A stretch of 64,000 bases of DNA from Acidobacteriota bacterium (GCA_028877275.1 JAPPFP010000006.1:310001-374000), one strand, 5' to 3'; positions 24,627-35,068 are shown, numbered from the stretch's first letter. Translations and numbers: made by a program. Notes: generated from the letters alone by a model not told the origin.

Positions 24627-26777
24627 CTACGATCTGCCCGCCTGGTCTTCGAGCGACCATAGCCGTTCCCACTCGTTGAGCAGACTGCTGTCGACGCGGG
24701 TGAGCAGAGCGTGGAAGTAGCCGATCTGGTCGAACACCGCGTCCGTCTTGAAGCGGTCCGGAACGCCGCGACTCAGGACCTTGAACAGTCGACTCAGGTA
24801 GCGGAGAACGACTCCCTCGGACCGCTGCAGGTCGTAGCGCCTGATGAAGTCGTCGAAGCTCAGGGAGTCCTCGTAGACCTCGCGGCCGACCCGCTTCGGC
24901 CGGATCGAGTCGCCGCGCACCCACGGATGGGAACGGCGGAACACATCGAAGGTTGGTTCGATCAGGTCGAGCAGGGGTCGTGGATGGGTGACCTGCCGCA
25001 GCCGTTCCATCCGTTCCTCGAACGGCACGCGTTTCGCCTTAAGCCGGGCCGCGAGTTCGTCCCGCAGCCTGGCGGCCTGGCGACGGAGCACGATCCCGGG
25101 ATCCTCCAGGATCGCCTCGACCAGGCTGAGCAGGTTCAGGGCGTAGTCCGCGTCCTGCCGATCGAGCAGTTCCAGTGTCGCAAGGAGGTAGAGCGACAGG
25201 TTCTGGTGCATCGAGAACTCGATTTGCAGTTCCCGGTCAGCCTCGACAACGTAGCCACCGCCGGGCCACGCCGCCATCCGCACGATGCCGGCTCGGTGCA
25301 GCGCCCGCACGAGTTCGGCTGCCTCGCCGATCAGGCGGTCCCTGGTGGTGGCGGGTTCGTGACAGGCGGCGATCAGCCGTCGCAGCGAGGCGAAGTTCGT
25401 CCGGGGCCCGCCGTCGGACGACTCGTCGGCCTGGATCAGGTCGAACACCATGCCGTGACGGAGGCGGAAGCGTGACTTCAGTGTCTCGGGGGGGTTGGTC
25501 ACAAGACGCTCGAAGGTGCGCTCGTTCCAGGGAACGAAACCACGCGGCGGCCGTTTTCGGATCTGCCTGCGGCCCCTCCCGCGCGGCGAGGCTCTCGCTT
25601 TCAGTCTCCTGCGCCGGTTCTCGATCTCGTGCGCCGGCGCCTGACAGACCACCCAGCCCAGTTCATCGAACCCCTTGCGGCCGGCGCGACCGGCGATCTG
25701 GCGGAAGTCCCGCACCTTGAGGATCGTGTCCTTCTCGCCGTCGAACTTGCAGAGCTGGCTGAAGAGGACGGTGCGGATCGGCACGTTGACGCCGACACCC
25801 AGGGTGTCCGTTCCGGCGATCACCTTGAGCAGGCCCGACTGGGCGAGCTTCTCGACCAGCAACCGGTACTTCGGGAGCAGCCCGGCGTGGTGTACGCCGA
25901 TGCCGAAGCCCAGGAAGCGCCGAATCTCCCTGCCGTAGGCCGTGTCGAATCGGAAGTCCCCGATCTCCTGGAAGATCGCCTTCTTCTCCTCCCGCGAGCA
26001 GAGTCTCAGGCTGGTCAGGCTCTGGGCGAGTCGCGCACAGTCCTGCTGGGTGAAGTTGACGACGTAGATCGGCGCCCTGCCGGCGTTCGCGAGTTCCTCG
26101 ATCGTGACGTGCAGTGGGGTCTCGCGGTACTCGTACTCGAGCGGCACCGGTCGATCCCTGCTGCTGACGAGCGCCACAGGGCGGCCCGTCGCGCGCTCCA
26201 GGGCCTCGCTGATCGGCGCCATGTTGCCGAGCGTCGCCGACATCAGCAGGAAGGTCGTGTCGGGAAGCGCGATCAGGGGCACCTGCCACGAGACGCCGCG
26301 CTCCGGGTCCGCGTAGAAGTGGAACTCGTCCATCACCACGTAGTCGACGGGAAGCTCCGCGCCCTGCCGGAGCGCCATGTTCGCCAGCACCTCGGCTGTG
26401 CAGCAGACGATCGGCGCCTTCGGGTTGATGGCGGCGTCGCCGGTCAGCATGCCTACCCGTTCGGCGCCGAACTCGTTGCACATGCGGAAGAACTGCTCGG
26501 AAGCCAGGGCCTTGACCGGCGCCGTGTAGAAGCCGGTCCTGCCCTCGCACAGGCCCTTCCACAGCATCGCCATCGCGACCAGCGACTTGCCCGAGCCGGT
26601 CGGCGTGTCGAGGACCACGTGCCTGCCCGCCATGATGTCGACCAGCGCCTCTTCCTGGGCGGGGAACAACTCGAAGCCGAGCCCGGAGACCCACTCGAGG
26701 AAGCGTTCCAGGGTGAGGTCGGATGAGAACGTGCCCGGGGTTTCGGGCAACCGGTCCGCCAGGCTCGCGCCAGTCAC
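24627..26777 (-). CDS. DUF3516-type superfamily 2 helicase
   Basis: A 716-residue Ski2/Mtr4-like helicase. The N-terminal RecA domains contain LDTPTGSGKSLVAM (Walker A), VVMDEFHFYADPERG (a DEFH Walker B variant), LLMSATLGNM, IAGTDTLGVGVNVPI and RQIAGRAGRKGFDEL. The C-terminal half, from about residue 420, has the pattern of the DUF3516 domain (FASLRRLIAACHEPATTRDR, EDSLSFDDFIRRYDLQRSEG). Members are thought to act in RNA or DNA unwinding in bacteria that lack other Ski2 proteins. The gene converges with endonuclease III, leaving three bases between stop codons. Confidence 0.85.
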   Translation of the reverse strand: MTGASLADRLPETPGTFSSDLTLERFLEWVSGLGFELFPAQEEALVDIMAGRHVVLDTPTGSGKSLVAMAMLWKGLCEGRTGFYTAPVKALASEQFFRMCNEFGAERVGMLTGDAAINPKAPIVCCTAEVLANMALRQGAELPVDYVVMDEFHFYADPERGVSWQVPLIALPDTTFLLMSATLGNMAPISEALERATGRPVALVSSRDRPVPLEYEYRETPLHVTIEELANAGRAPIYVVNFTQQDCARLAQSLTSLRLCSREEKKAIFQEIGDFRFDTAYGREIRRFLGFGIGVHHAGLLPKYRLLVEKLAQSGLLKVIAGTDTLGVGVNVPIRTVLFSQLCKFDGEKDTILKVRDFRQIAGRAGRKGFDELGWVVCQAPAHEIENRRRRLKARASPRGRGRRQIRKRPPRGFVPWNERTFERLVTNPPETLKSRFRLRHGMVFDLIQADESSDGGPRTNFASLRRLIAACHEPATTRDRLIGEAAELVRALHRAGIVRMAAWPGGGYVVEADRELQIEFSMHQNLSLYLLATLELLDRQDADYALNLLSLVEAILEDPGIVLRRQAARLRDELAARLKAKRVPFEERMERLRQVTHPRPLLDLIEPTFDVFRRSHPWVRGDSIRPKRVGREVYEDSLSFDDFIRRYDLQRSEGVVLRYLSRLFKVLSRGVPDRFKTDAVFDQIGYFHALLTRVDSSLLNEWERLWSLEDQAGRS

Positions 26778-26796
26778 CTGTGTAGCCTAGGGGGCT

Positions 26797-27627
26797 GTGG
26801 TTCGGGAGCGCAACGCCGCGGCGTCCTGGCAGTCGCCCGTGATCGTGCTGGTCGGTCCTCAGATGGGCGAGAACGTCGGCGCCGCGGCGCGGGCGATGCT
26901 GAACTGCGGGCTGACCGAGCTGCGACTGGTTTCGCCGCGCGACGGTTGGCCGAACGACCGGGCGCAGGCGATGGCGACCGGCGCCTCGCGCGACGTCATC
27001 GACCGGGCGCAGGTCTTCGAGAGCACCGCGGCGGCGGTCGCCGACCTGCACCGCGTGTACGCGACGACTGCCCGCCGGCGGGACATGCTCAAGCCGGTAA
27101 TCGGGCCGCGGGAACTGGCCTCCGAGATCAGGGACGACGCCGCGGCGGGACAGCGATCCGGCGTGCTGTTCGGTCCGGAGCGGGCCGGTCTCGACAACGA
27201 CGATGTCGCTCTGGCCTCGCACATCGTCCACATACCGCTGAACGCCGGATACTCGTCCCTCAATCTGGCCCAGGCCGTGTTGCTGGTCGCCTATGCCTGG
27301 TTCGAGGCTGAGTACGGCGCCGCGACGCTCCGCGAGCAGGCTTCGGCGACGCCGCCGGCGACGTCGGCGCAACTCGTGAACCTGTTCGAGCACCTGGAGC
27401 AGGAACTCGACGCCTCCGGCTTCCTGCGGGTGGCGGAGAAGCGTGGCATCATGGTTCGCAACCTGAGGAGCATCCTTCACCGCGCCGAACTCAGGGAACA
27501 CGAGGTGCGGGCGCTGCACGGCGTGGTCAGTTCGCTCTCAGGTCGCCGCAAGGACGGCAGGTTGGTGCGGCAGCCGGCGCTCGCCGCCGGGGCGGTCGGG
27601 GAAGATGGCGAAACTGACGAAACCTGA
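26797..27627 (+). CDS. trmJ: SpoU-family tRNA/rRNA methyltransferase, TrmJ-like
   Basis: A 276-residue SPOUT methyltransferase. It has PVIVLVGPQMGENVGAAARAM at the N-terminus, GVLFGPERAGLDNDDVALA as the second signature, and HIPLNAGYSSLNLAQAVLLV as the third, knotted SAM-binding region. TrmJ methylates the 2'-hydroxyl of tRNA position 32. The C-terminal part is long and helical (EHLEQELDASGFLR), as in TrmJ. The start is GTG, divergent from the helicase gene by 19 bases. Exact specificity is inferred from family resemblance. Confidence 0.8.
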   Translation: MVRERNAAASWQSPVIVLVGPQMGENVGAAARAMLNCGLTELRLVSPRDGWPNDRAQAMATGASRDVIDRAQVFESTAAAVADLHRVYATTARRRDMLKPVIGPRELASEIRDDAAAGQRSGVLFGPERAGLDNDDVALASHIVHIPLNAGYSSLNLAQAVLLVAYAWFEAEYGAATLREQASATPPATSAQLVNLFEHLEQELDASGFLRVAEKRGIMVRNLRSILHRAELREHEVRALHGVVSSLSGRRKDGRLVRQPALAAGAVGEDGETDET

Positions 27628-27648
27628 AGAGCCTGGTTGAACCGGACG

Positions 27649-29670
27649 ATGAAGCTGCGCAGCCAACTCATCCTTGCCTTCCTGGTGCTGGCGGTACTGC
27701 CGCTGGCTGGCATCGTCGGTTACACGTACGTTTCCTCGGCAAGGGCATTCCGGGCCGCGGTCGAGGCGGAGTCTCTCGAGGTCACGAGGCAGATATCGGT
27801 TGGCCTCCTCCGCACCAGGGACGATGTACAGGGGTACATGCGGAGGCTTGGCACGATGCTGCCCTTCGACGATCCCCAGTACGCCGACCCGGAGGCCCTC
27901 GTGGAGTTTCTCTGGAGCACCATGGGCGATGGCGCGGACTTCGTCGATGGGCTCGAACTCGTTCCCGCGGTCACGCTGGAGCGGGAATCGGGTGGCGCGC
28001 CGGGCCGGAATCCCGATGGCCCCGGTCCACGGGGGCTCCGGGGCATTGAGGGCCGGCGCGTCTTCTGGTCACGAAGGGGCGGTCCGGAACGTCTGCCGAC
28101 CGGTGGCCGCCCGGGTGAACGACCCATGGTCGAACGGGGCGAGGTGGAGAACGACGAGGCGGACCTCGAGTGGGCGCGCAGGGCCCGGGACTGGACCGCG
28201 CGGGTCTTCGGTGGTCCCGTCTCTACTCCCGTCCATCGGGACGGCGACGTCGTGGCGCACCTGGAAGCCGCGATCCGGCCGGAGAACCTGATGCGAGACG
28301 TTTTGCGGCGCATTCCGCGCAGCGGCGGCGCGGTGCCGTTCGCACTGGACGCGGAGGGCGAGATCTTCACCTCCGAGCCGGAGGAACTGGACCTCCTCGG
28401 CGAAGTGCACTGCGCCGGCGACGAACCCCTCCTCGAGGCGCTCGCCGCGGGGCACGAAGACCTTTGCCAGGGCATGAGCGAATGGGTGGTGGCCACGCAG
28501 GCCGCCGCGGGAGGCGAGTTGATCTACGGCATCGTGCGTCCAATCGGCCCCTCCCTGGCCGAAATGAGGAACGCGTCCCTACGCAACCTGGGCGTCGGCG
28601 TGGGGATCCTCAGCCTGTCCCTGCTGGCGGTGGCGCCGCTGTCGAACCGCCTGACCCGGAGGCTCAGCCACCTGACCAGGCAGGTCGACCGGTTGGCTCG
28701 CGGCGACGCGGCTGCCAGGGCGCGCCTTGGCGGACGGGACGAAGTCGGCAAGTTGGGCGAAGCGTTCAACCGGATGGCGCGCGACCAGGAGAAGAGCCGG
28801 CGGCAATTGCTCGAACAAGAAAGGTCCCGGCGCCAGCAGGAGGTCGACCGGCGCCTGCTGGAGGCGGAGAATGAGCGGCAGACCAGCGAACTCGAGGAGG
28901 CGCGCACGTTCCAGCTCTCGCTGCTGCCCGCCGGCATCCCCGAGCACCCGGACCTGGAGATCGCCGTGTTCCTGCGCACGGCCTCGGAGGTCGGGGGCGA
29001 TTACTACGACTTCAGCCGGCTCCGGCCGGACGGTTTGCTGACCATCGCGGTCGGCGACGCAACCGGCCACGGCGCCCGCGCGGGGACGATGGTGACGGTT
29101 GTGAAGTCGCTGCTGTCGTCGGCGGACATGGGCCACTTCCGCTCGGTCAGCGGCACGGCCTCGCCGGCGCCCGCGGCGCCCGGTGCTCCCGCACTGCTCG
29201 ACCTGGCCGACTTCCTGTCCCACGCGACAGCGACGATCCGCTCGATGAACCTGGGGCGGCGGGCGATGGCCCTGGTGCTGGCGCGCTACCGGGACGGGGC
29301 GCTCGACCTGGCGTCGGCCGGCATGCCGCCGGTGCTGGTAAGCCGCTCCCCGGCGGGTGAGGTCGAGGAGATCATGACGTCCGGCGTGCCGCTCGGCACT
29401 CTGGCGAACGCGTCCTACGAGAATCGCCGGGTGCGGCTTGAACCCGGCGACGCGGCCCTGCTGATGAGCGACGGTTTGCCGGAGATGCTCGGCGAGGACG
29501 GCGAGCCGATCGGCTACGCGGCGGTCGCCGAGCGCTGGCGGGAGGTAGGGCAACGTCCGGCGGGGGAGGCGGTCGCGGAGTTCGAACGCTGGGTGGAGGA
29601 GCTGTCGCCGCAAGGAGTTCCCGCCGACGACGTGACCTTCGTCGTGATCAGGCGCCGACCGCCCGAGTAG
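27649..29670 (+). CDS. Membrane sensor with HAMP and SpoIIE-type PP2C phosphatase
   Basis: About 673 residues. An N-terminal membrane helix (LILAFLVLAVLPLAGIVGY) precedes a periplasmic sensing region of about 270 residues, then a second membrane helix (LGVGVGILSLSLLAVAPL), a HAMP segment (LTRRLSHLTRQVDRLARGD with GKLGEAFNRMA), a coiled coil (QEKSRRQLLEQERSRRQQ) and a C-terminal SpoIIE/RsbU phosphatase domain (VGGDYYDFSRLRPDG, VGDATGHGARAGTMV, LLMSDGLPEM). It should dephosphorylate an anti-anti-sigma factor in response to an external signal. ATG 27649 is taken; TTG four codons earlier is also possible. A short linker separates it from ppk1. Confidence 0.85.
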   Translation: MKLRSQLILAFLVLAVLPLAGIVGYTYVSSARAFRAAVEAESLEVTRQISVGLLRTRDDVQGYMRRLGTMLPFDDPQYADPEALVEFLWSTMGDGADFVDGLELVPAVTLERESGGAPGRNPDGPGPRGLRGIEGRRVFWSRRGGPERLPTGGRPGERPMVERGEVENDEADLEWARRARDWTARVFGGPVSTPVHRDGDVVAHLEAAIRPENLMRDVLRRIPRSGGAVPFALDAEGEIFTSEPEELDLLGEVHCAGDEPLLEALAAGHEDLCQGMSEWVVATQAAAGGELIYGIVRPIGPSLAEMRNASLRNLGVGVGILSLSLLAVAPLSNRLTRRLSHLTRQVDRLARGDAAARARLGGRDEVGKLGEAFNRMARDQEKSRRQLLEQERSRRQQEVDRRLLEAENERQTSELEEARTFQLSLLPAGIPEHPDLEIAVFLRTASEVGGDYYDFSRLRPDGLLTIAVGDATGHGARAGTMVTVVKSLLSSADMGHFRSVSGTASPAPAAPGAPALLDLADFLSHATATIRSMNLGRRAMALVLARYRDGALDLASAGMPPVLVSRSPAGEVEEIMTSGVPLGTLANASYENRRVRLEPGDAALLMSDGLPEMLGEDGEPIGYAAVAERWREVGQRPAGEAVAEFERWVEELSPQGVPADDVTFVVIRRRPPE

Positions 29671-29709
29671 CCCGAGCGAGCCGGAAGCGGTGTAGAATCA
29701 GCAGTTACC

Positions 29710-31929
29710 GTGGCGAACCCGGTAAATGCCTTGACCAATCCAGAAGGCGCAGCCGCCGAGGACCTGATCGAGCCGTCGATCGGGAAGGCTCCGGCCGAGC
29801 CTGTGGAGGTGGACGCGGAGCCGGCTGCGAGGCGGCAGACGCCGGCCATCGTTCCGGGTCTTCCCGAGCACTACATCAACCGGGAACTGAGTTGGCTCCG
29901 GTTCAACAGCCGCGTCCTGGAGGAGGCCCGCGATTCCCGGCACCCGCTGCTCGAGCGCGTCAAGTTCCTGTCGATCTACGGCAGCAACCTGGACGAGTTC
30001 TTCATGGTCCGCGTCGCGGGTCTGGTGAGGCAACTCGAACGGGGCGCGCTGGAAGCACCGCCGGACGGCATGACGCCGTCGGAGCAGTTGGCCGGCGTCC
30101 GATCTCACCTGGAGCGCGAACGCCGGCTCGTTTACGGTTGCTGGCACGACGACCTGCTGCCCCAGCTCAAGGACCAGGGGATCGAGATCGTCTCCCACGA
30201 TTCGCTCTCGGCCAAGAAGAAGCGCAAGCTGCGCTCCTACTTCAAGCGCGACATCTTTCCTGTCCTGACGCCGCTCGCCTTCGACCCCAGCCATCCGTTT
30301 CCCCACGTTTCGAATCTCAGTCTGAACCTCGCGGTCGTCATCGACGACGGCAAACAGGTCGAGCGCTTCGCCAGGGTCAAGGTGCCCCAGGTGCTGCCGC
30401 GGCTGGTGCTGGTACCGGGCAGTGGCCGGGACGAACTCGGCCTGGAGTCGGGACGGGGCAAGTTCGTCTGGATGGAAGAGCTGATCGCCGCCAATCTCGA
30501 CCTGCTCTTCCCCGGCATGGAGATCGCGGCCGCCTATACCTTCCGCGTCACCCGCGACGCCGACCTCGACATCGAGGAGGACGAGGCGAGCGACCTCCTG
30601 ACCGCGATCGTGGAGGTCGTTGGACAACGGCACTTCGGCTCCGTCGTTCGCCTGGAAGTGCGCGAGGACATGCCGAAGCGGATTCGCACCCTTCTCGTGC
30701 AGAACATGGGACTGGCGCCGTTCCAGGTCGACACTCTTCCGTCGCCGCTCGGTCTCGCCGACCTGAGCGAAATCGCCTTCCTCGACCGGCCGGAGCTCCG
30801 CGACAGCGCGATCCGTCCCGTACGGCCGGCCGCGCTCAGGAGCGATGAGTCCCTGTTCGGGGCGATCCGGCAGCGTGACCACCTCCTGTACCACCCCTAC
30901 GACAGTTTCTCGCCCGTCGTGCGGCTGCTGCGGGAGGCGGCGGCCGATCCCGACGTGATCGCGATCAAGCAGACCCTCTACCGCGTGGGCGCGAACTCGC
31001 CCGTGGTCGAAGCCCTGATGGAGGCGCGCCAGAAGGGAAAGCAGGTGTCGGTCCTGGTCGAGTTGAAGGCGCGCTTCGACGAGGAGTACAACATCGGCTG
31101 GGCCAGGGCGCTGGAAGCCTCAGGCGTTCATGTCGTGTACGGCGTGATGGGGCTCAAGACCCACGCCAAGATGTGCCTCGTGGTGCGTCGGGAGGCGGGC
31201 AAGCTGCATTCCTACGCGCACCTCGCGACCGGAAACTACAACCCGGTGACCGCCCGCATCTACACGGACATCGGGATCCTGACCGACGACGCTGAGATCG
31301 CTTCGGACGTTGCCAAGCTGTTCAACGCGATCACCGGGTACGCCCGCGAGGAGCGCTACAGCCGCCTGCTCGTCGCGCCGCACCAGATGCGACGGGAGCT
31401 CATTCGGCGCATCGACCGGGAGATCGAAGGACAGCGCCTGCGCGGAGATGGCCGGCTGATCTTCAAGATGAACTCGCTAGTCGACCGCGAGTGCATCGAC
31501 GCGCTGTACCGCGCCTCCCAGGCCGGGGTCGAGGTCCTGCTGCAGGTGCGGGGAATCTGCTGCCTCCGTCCGGGGGTACCGGGCCTGTCCGAGAACATCT
31601 CGGTGACTTCGATCGTCGGGCGTTTCCTGGAGCACTCACGCCTGTACTACTTCCGGAACGGCGGCGACGAGGAGCTGTTCACCGGCAGCGCCGATTTGAT
31701 GCCGCGGAATCTGAACGGCCGCGTCGAGCTGCTGTGTCCGATTCTCGATCCGGGCCTGCGAAGGGCGGCGCTCAGGGACATCCTGGCGCCGCATCTCGTC
31801 GATACGGCGAAGGGCCGGCGGCTCGAGCAGGACGGCAGCTACACGCGGGTCGAGCCGGCGGCGGGGTCCGAGCCGTTCGATTCCCAGCGGGCGCTGCTTC
31901 AGGGCGGCCACGGCTGGCACCTGGAGTAG
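29710..31929 (+). CDS. ppk1: Polyphosphate kinase 1
   Basis: A 739-residue enzyme that builds polyphosphate from ATP. It has the N-terminal block INRELSWLRFNSRVLEEA and NLDEFFMVRVAGL. The autophosphorylated histidine sits in GLKTHAKMCLVVRR at residue 485, and the second catalytic histidine in FLEHSRLYYFRNGG at residue 642; the spacing of 157 equals that of the Escherichia coli enzyme (435 and 592). SADLMPRNLNGRVELL follows. The start is GTG; the first 40 residues are low-complexity. It follows the SpoIIE-type sensor by 39 bases, so a shared stress-response role is possible. Confidence 0.93.
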   Translation: MANPVNALTNPEGAAAEDLIEPSIGKAPAEPVEVDAEPAARRQTPAIVPGLPEHYINRELSWLRFNSRVLEEARDSRHPLLERVKFLSIYGSNLDEFFMVRVAGLVRQLERGALEAPPDGMTPSEQLAGVRSHLERERRLVYGCWHDDLLPQLKDQGIEIVSHDSLSAKKKRKLRSYFKRDIFPVLTPLAFDPSHPFPHVSNLSLNLAVVIDDGKQVERFARVKVPQVLPRLVLVPGSGRDELGLESGRGKFVWMEELIAANLDLLFPGMEIAAAYTFRVTRDADLDIEEDEASDLLTAIVEVVGQRHFGSVVRLEVREDMPKRIRTLLVQNMGLAPFQVDTLPSPLGLADLSEIAFLDRPELRDSAIRPVRPAALRSDESLFGAIRQRDHLLYHPYDSFSPVVRLLREAAADPDVIAIKQTLYRVGANSPVVEALMEARQKGKQVSVLVELKARFDEEYNIGWARALEASGVHVVYGVMGLKTHAKMCLVVRREAGKLHSYAHLATGNYNPVTARIYTDIGILTDDAEIASDVAKLFNAITGYAREERYSRLLVAPHQMRRELIRRIDREIEGQRLRGDGRLIFKMNSLVDRECIDALYRASQAGVEVLLQVRGICCLRPGVPGLSENISVTSIVGRFLEHSRLYYFRNGGDEELFTGSADLMPRNLNGRVELLCPILDPGLRRAALRDILAPHLVDTAKGRRLEQDGSYTRVEPAAGSEPFDSQRALLQGGHGWHLE

Positions 31930-31953
31930 CGGCCGGGGTCGGCCGCCCTCGCT

Positions 31954-32781
31954 TCAGTCGACGTCGGCGAAGTCGGGGGCCCGCTTCTGCATGTTCGCCG
32001 TCACCGCCTCGACCTGATTCGGTGAACCGATCAGGCTGACCTGCAGCCGCTCCTCGGTTTCGAGTCCTTCGCGGACGCTGACCTTCGGGGCTGTGTCCAG
32101 CACCTGTTTGGCGGCGCGGATCGCGTGCGGCGAGTTGCCGGCGATCTCGCGCGCAAGGGCGAGGGCGTCGTCGAGCGGCTGCTCGGACAGCTTGGTGGCG
32201 AGGCCCAGTTCCGCGGCCTCGACGCCGCTGATGACGCGGCCGGTGAACGTCAGCTCCTTGGCGATGTCGGAGCGCACGAGGTGCTGTAGCAACTGGGGAC
32301 CAGCCATGTCGGGAATCAGACCCCAGACGATCTCGCGCACCGAGAGCCTGGCTTCCGGGTGGACGACCCGAAGATCTGCGCCCAGCGCGATCTGGAAGCC
32401 GCCGCCGTAGGCCACGCCGTGAACCGCCGCGATGACGGGAACGGGCAGCGCGTGCCAGCCCCAGGCCGCGAACTGGGCGCGGTTGGCGGGGTTGTCGTCG
32501 GTGCGCTGCACGAGCTCTCGCGACGACGAACGGCTCCCGCTGTCTTCCTGCATGGCTCGGAAGCTGCCGAAGTCGAGGCCGGCGCAGAAGGCGCGGCCGT
32601 TGCCGGAGAGCACGACTGCCCGCACGGACGAGTCTTCGGCCAGTGCCCGGGCGGTGGTGCCCAGGGCGTCGAACATCGCGCCGTCCAGCGCATTCAGTTT
32701 GTCCGCGCGGTCGAGCCGTACGTCGGCGACGCCGGCTTCGATGTCGACGGTGAGGCGGGGGCGGGCGGCTACATCGGTCAT
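31954..32781 (-). CDS. Enoyl-CoA hydratase/isomerase (crotonase)
   Basis: A 275-residue crotonase-fold protein. It has the oxyanion-hole region AVVLSGNGRAFCAGLDFGSF, the second oxyanion strand HGVAYGGGFQIALGADLRV, and the helix region LGLATKLSEQPLDDALALA. The usual catalytic glutamate pair is not obvious: WGLIPDMAGPQLLQ carries Asp where a Glu often sits, so hydration of a standard enoyl-CoA is uncertain. It probably acts on an acyl-CoA in fatty-acid or xenobiotic breakdown. It is convergent with ppk1. Confidence 0.8.
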   Translation of the reverse strand: MTDVAARPRLTVDIEAGVADVRLDRADKLNALDGAMFDALGTTARALAEDSSVRAVVLSGNGRAFCAGLDFGSFRAMQEDSGSRSSSRELVQRTDDNPANRAQFAAWGWHALPVPVIAAVHGVAYGGGFQIALGADLRVVHPEARLSVREIVWGLIPDMAGPQLLQHLVRSDIAKELTFTGRVISGVEAAELGLATKLSEQPLDDALALAREIAGNSPHAIRAAKQVLDTAPKVSVREGLETEERLQVSLIGSPNQVEAVTANMQKRAPDFADVD

Positions 32782-32830
32782 GGCGATCTCCGGATGCGTG
32801 GTCGGTTCAAGGGGCGAGAGCGTACCGCAG

Positions 32831-34318
32831 CTAGGCCTCGGCCCAGGCTCGGGATCGCTCGACCGCCCGCTGCCAGCCGGCGGCGAGGCGGCGTCGCCCG
32901 GCGGGTGTCGATCGCGGCTCGAATTCGCGGTCGAGCGCCCAGTTGTTCGTCACGTCGGCCTGGTCGCTCCAGAAGCCGACGGCCAGGCCGGCGAGGTAGG
33001 CGGCGCCGAGAGCGGTGGTCTCGGCGACGACCGGCCGCTGCACGCGTTTGCCGAGCAGGTCCGCCTGGAACTGCATCAGGGTGTCGTTGACCGCGGCGCC
33101 GCCGTCGACCCGCAGTTCACGCATTCGGGAACCGGCGTCGGCCTCCATGGCGCGGACGACATCGAGGCTCTGGTACGCCATCGACTCGACCGTGGCTCTG
33201 GCCACGTGGCCGGCGGTGGTCGAACGCTCGAGGCCGATGAGCAGGCCCCGGGCATAGGGATCCCAGTGCGGCGCGCCGAGGCCGACGAAGGCCGGTACCA
33301 GGAAGACGCCGCCGCTGTCCGGCTCGCTTGCGGCCAGTTCCTCGATCTGTTCCGATCGTTCGATGAGTCCCAGACCGTCGCGCAGCCACTGGACGGCGGC
33401 GCCGCCGACGAACACGGACCCCTCGAGGCAGTACGTGGGCCTGCCGCCCCGTACCCAGCCGACGGTGGTGAGGAGGCCGTTCTTCGACGAGACGGCGCGA
33501 TTCCCGGTGTTCATCAGGATGAAGCAGCCGGTGCCGTAGGTGTTCTTCACCATTCCACGCCGGAAGCAGCCCTGTCCGAAGGTGGCCGCCTGCTGGTCGC
33601 CGGCGATTCCGGTGATCGGAATCCGACGTCCGAACAGGCGCCGGTCCGTCCGCCCGAAGTCGCCGCTCGAGTCCCGCACCTCGGGCAGCATGGCGCGAGG
33701 CACGCGCAGGATACCGAGCAGCTCGTCGTCCCAGTCCAGGTTGTGGATGTCGAACAGGAGGGTGCGCGAGGCGTTGCTCGCGTCCGTGGCGTGAACTTCG
33801 CCGCCGGTGAGGCGCCAGAGCAGGAACGTGTCGATCGTTCCGGCGAGGATCTCGCCGCGACGGGCGCAGGCGCGGAGCTTGTGCTTGTCGAGCAGGTACG
33901 CGATCTTCGTACCCGAGAAGTACGGATCGAGCACCAGGCCGGTTCTCTTGCGAAACAGATCCTCGTGTCCCTGCTGCTTGAGCCGCTCGCAGAGCGGGGC
34001 GGTGATGCGGCTCTGCCAGACGATCGCGTTGTCGATCGGCTGGCCGCTGTCGCGTTCCCACAACACGACCGTCTCCCGCTGATTCGCGATGCCGATGGCG
34101 GCTATGTCCGCGGCTGAGGCGGAGGCTTCCCGGATGGCGGCTCGGGCGGTGGCGAGCTGGGTCTTCCAGATCGCTTCGGGATCGTGCTCGACGTGTCCGG
34201 GCGACGGGTAGAGCTGGGGAAACTCCCGTTGCGCCGAGGCGGCGGACGTGCCCTGGTGCTCGAACAGGATGGAACGGCTGGACGTGGTGCCCTGGTCGAG
34301 GGCGAGGACGTAGCTCAT
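32831..34318 (-). CDS. glpK: Glycerol kinase
   Basis: A 495-residue FGGY-family kinase that makes glycerol 3-phosphate. The N-terminal phosphate-binding start [19 protein letters not shown] is diagnostic. [17 protein letters not shown] and [13 protein letters not shown] are typical glycerol-kinase blocks, as is [20 protein letters not shown]. It lies three bases after the glpF stop on the same strand, so glpF and glpK form an operon that takes up glycerol and traps it by phosphorylation. Confidence 0.93.
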   Translation of the reverse strand: MSYVLALDQGTTSSRSILFEHQGTSAASAQREFPQLYPSPGHVEHDPEAIWKTQLATARAAIREASASAADIAAIGIANQRETVVLWERDSGQPIDNAIVWQSRITAPLCERLKQQGHEDLFRKRTGLVLDPYFSGTKIAYLLDKHKLRACARRGEILAGTIDTFLLWRLTGGEVHATDASNASRTLLFDIHNLDWDDELLGILRVPRAMLPEVRDSSGDFGRTDRRLFGRRIPITGIAGDQQAATFGQGCFRRGMVKNTYGTGCFILMNTGNRAVSSKNGLLTTVGWVRGGRPTYCLEGSVFVGGAAVQWLRDGLGLIERSEQIEELAASEPDSGGVFLVPAFVGLGAPHWDPYARGLLIGLERSTTAGHVARATVESMAYQSLDVVRAMEADAGSRMRELRVDGGAAVNDTLMQFQADLLGKRVQRPVVAETTALGAAYLAGLAVGFWSDQADVTNNWALDREFEPRSTPAGRRRLAAGWQRAVERSRAWAEA

Positions 34319-34321
34319 GGC

Positions 34322-35068
34322 CTACCAGCCGAGACCGCGAAAGGCCAGGGCGCCGAGTACTCCGCCGGCGAGCGGTCCGGCCACCGGCACCCAGGCGTAG
34401 CCCCAGTCGGAGCCGCCCTTGCCCGGGATCGGCAGGACCGCATGGGCGATGCGGGGGCCCAGATCGCGCGCCGGGTTGATCGCGTAGCCCGTTGGGCCGC
34501 CCAGCGAGAGTCCGATTCCCCAGACCAGGAAGCCGACGAGGAGGGGATTGATGCCTGTGGCGAACACCGCCGAGAGGTCGATCTCGCCGGCGAGTTCGGA
34601 GGCGTTGGCCGCGATGGCCAGCACGCCGAAGACGAGGACGGCGGTGCCGACGACCTCGGTCACGAAGTTCGCTCCGCGGCGACGAGGAATCTCCGGAGCG
34701 GTGCAGAAGACCCCGAGCTTTGCCGCCTGGTCGGACGTGACCGCCCAGTGGGGACGGTAGGTGAGGTAAACGACGACCGCGCCGGCGAAGGCGCCCAGCA
34801 ACTGGGCGCCGATGTAGGTCGGCAGCAGGGTCGTTTCGAGTTCGCCGATGGACCATAGGCCGACGCTGACGGCCGGGTTGATGTGCGCGCCGCTGATCCG
34901 GCCGACGGAGTAGACGGCGAGCGCAACGGCGAGCCCCCAGCCGGTGGTGATCACGATCCAGCCGCCGTCGTTTCCCTTGGTCCGGGTGAGCACCACGTTG
35001 GCCACGACGCCGTCACCCAGGATGATCAGGAGAGCGGTGCCGACCAGCTCGGCGACGAAGATGTCCAT
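34322..35068 (-). CDS. glpF: Aquaglyceroporin, glycerol facilitator
   Basis: A 248-residue MIP-family channel. The two pore half-helices carry SGAHINPAVSVGL and GYAINPARDLGPRI; the Asp after the second NPAR is the usual mark of glyceroporins rather than water-only aquaporins. About six membrane helices are visible. ATG 35068 has GGAGACCCG upstream (GAGGAG) and is preferred over an upstream ATG that lacks a ribosome site. It is translated before glpK in the same unit. Confidence 0.9.
   Translation of the reverse strand: MDIFVAELVGTALLIILGDGVVANVVLTRTKGNDGGWIVITTGWGLAVALAVYSVGRISGAHINPAVSVGLWSIGELETTLLPTYIGAQLLGAFAGAVVVYLTYRPHWAVTSDQAAKLGVFCTAPEIPRRRGANFVTEVVGTAVLVFGVLAIAANASELAGEIDLSAVFATGINPLLVGFLVWGIGLSLGGPTGYAINPARDLGPRIAHAVLPIPGKGGSDWGYAWVPVAGPLAGGVLGALAFRGLGW

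Noticed and set aside
25663-27519. A 618-codon minus-strand frame spanning helicase and methyltransferase genes
   Set aside because: It covers parts of two well-supported genes and shows no motif of its own.
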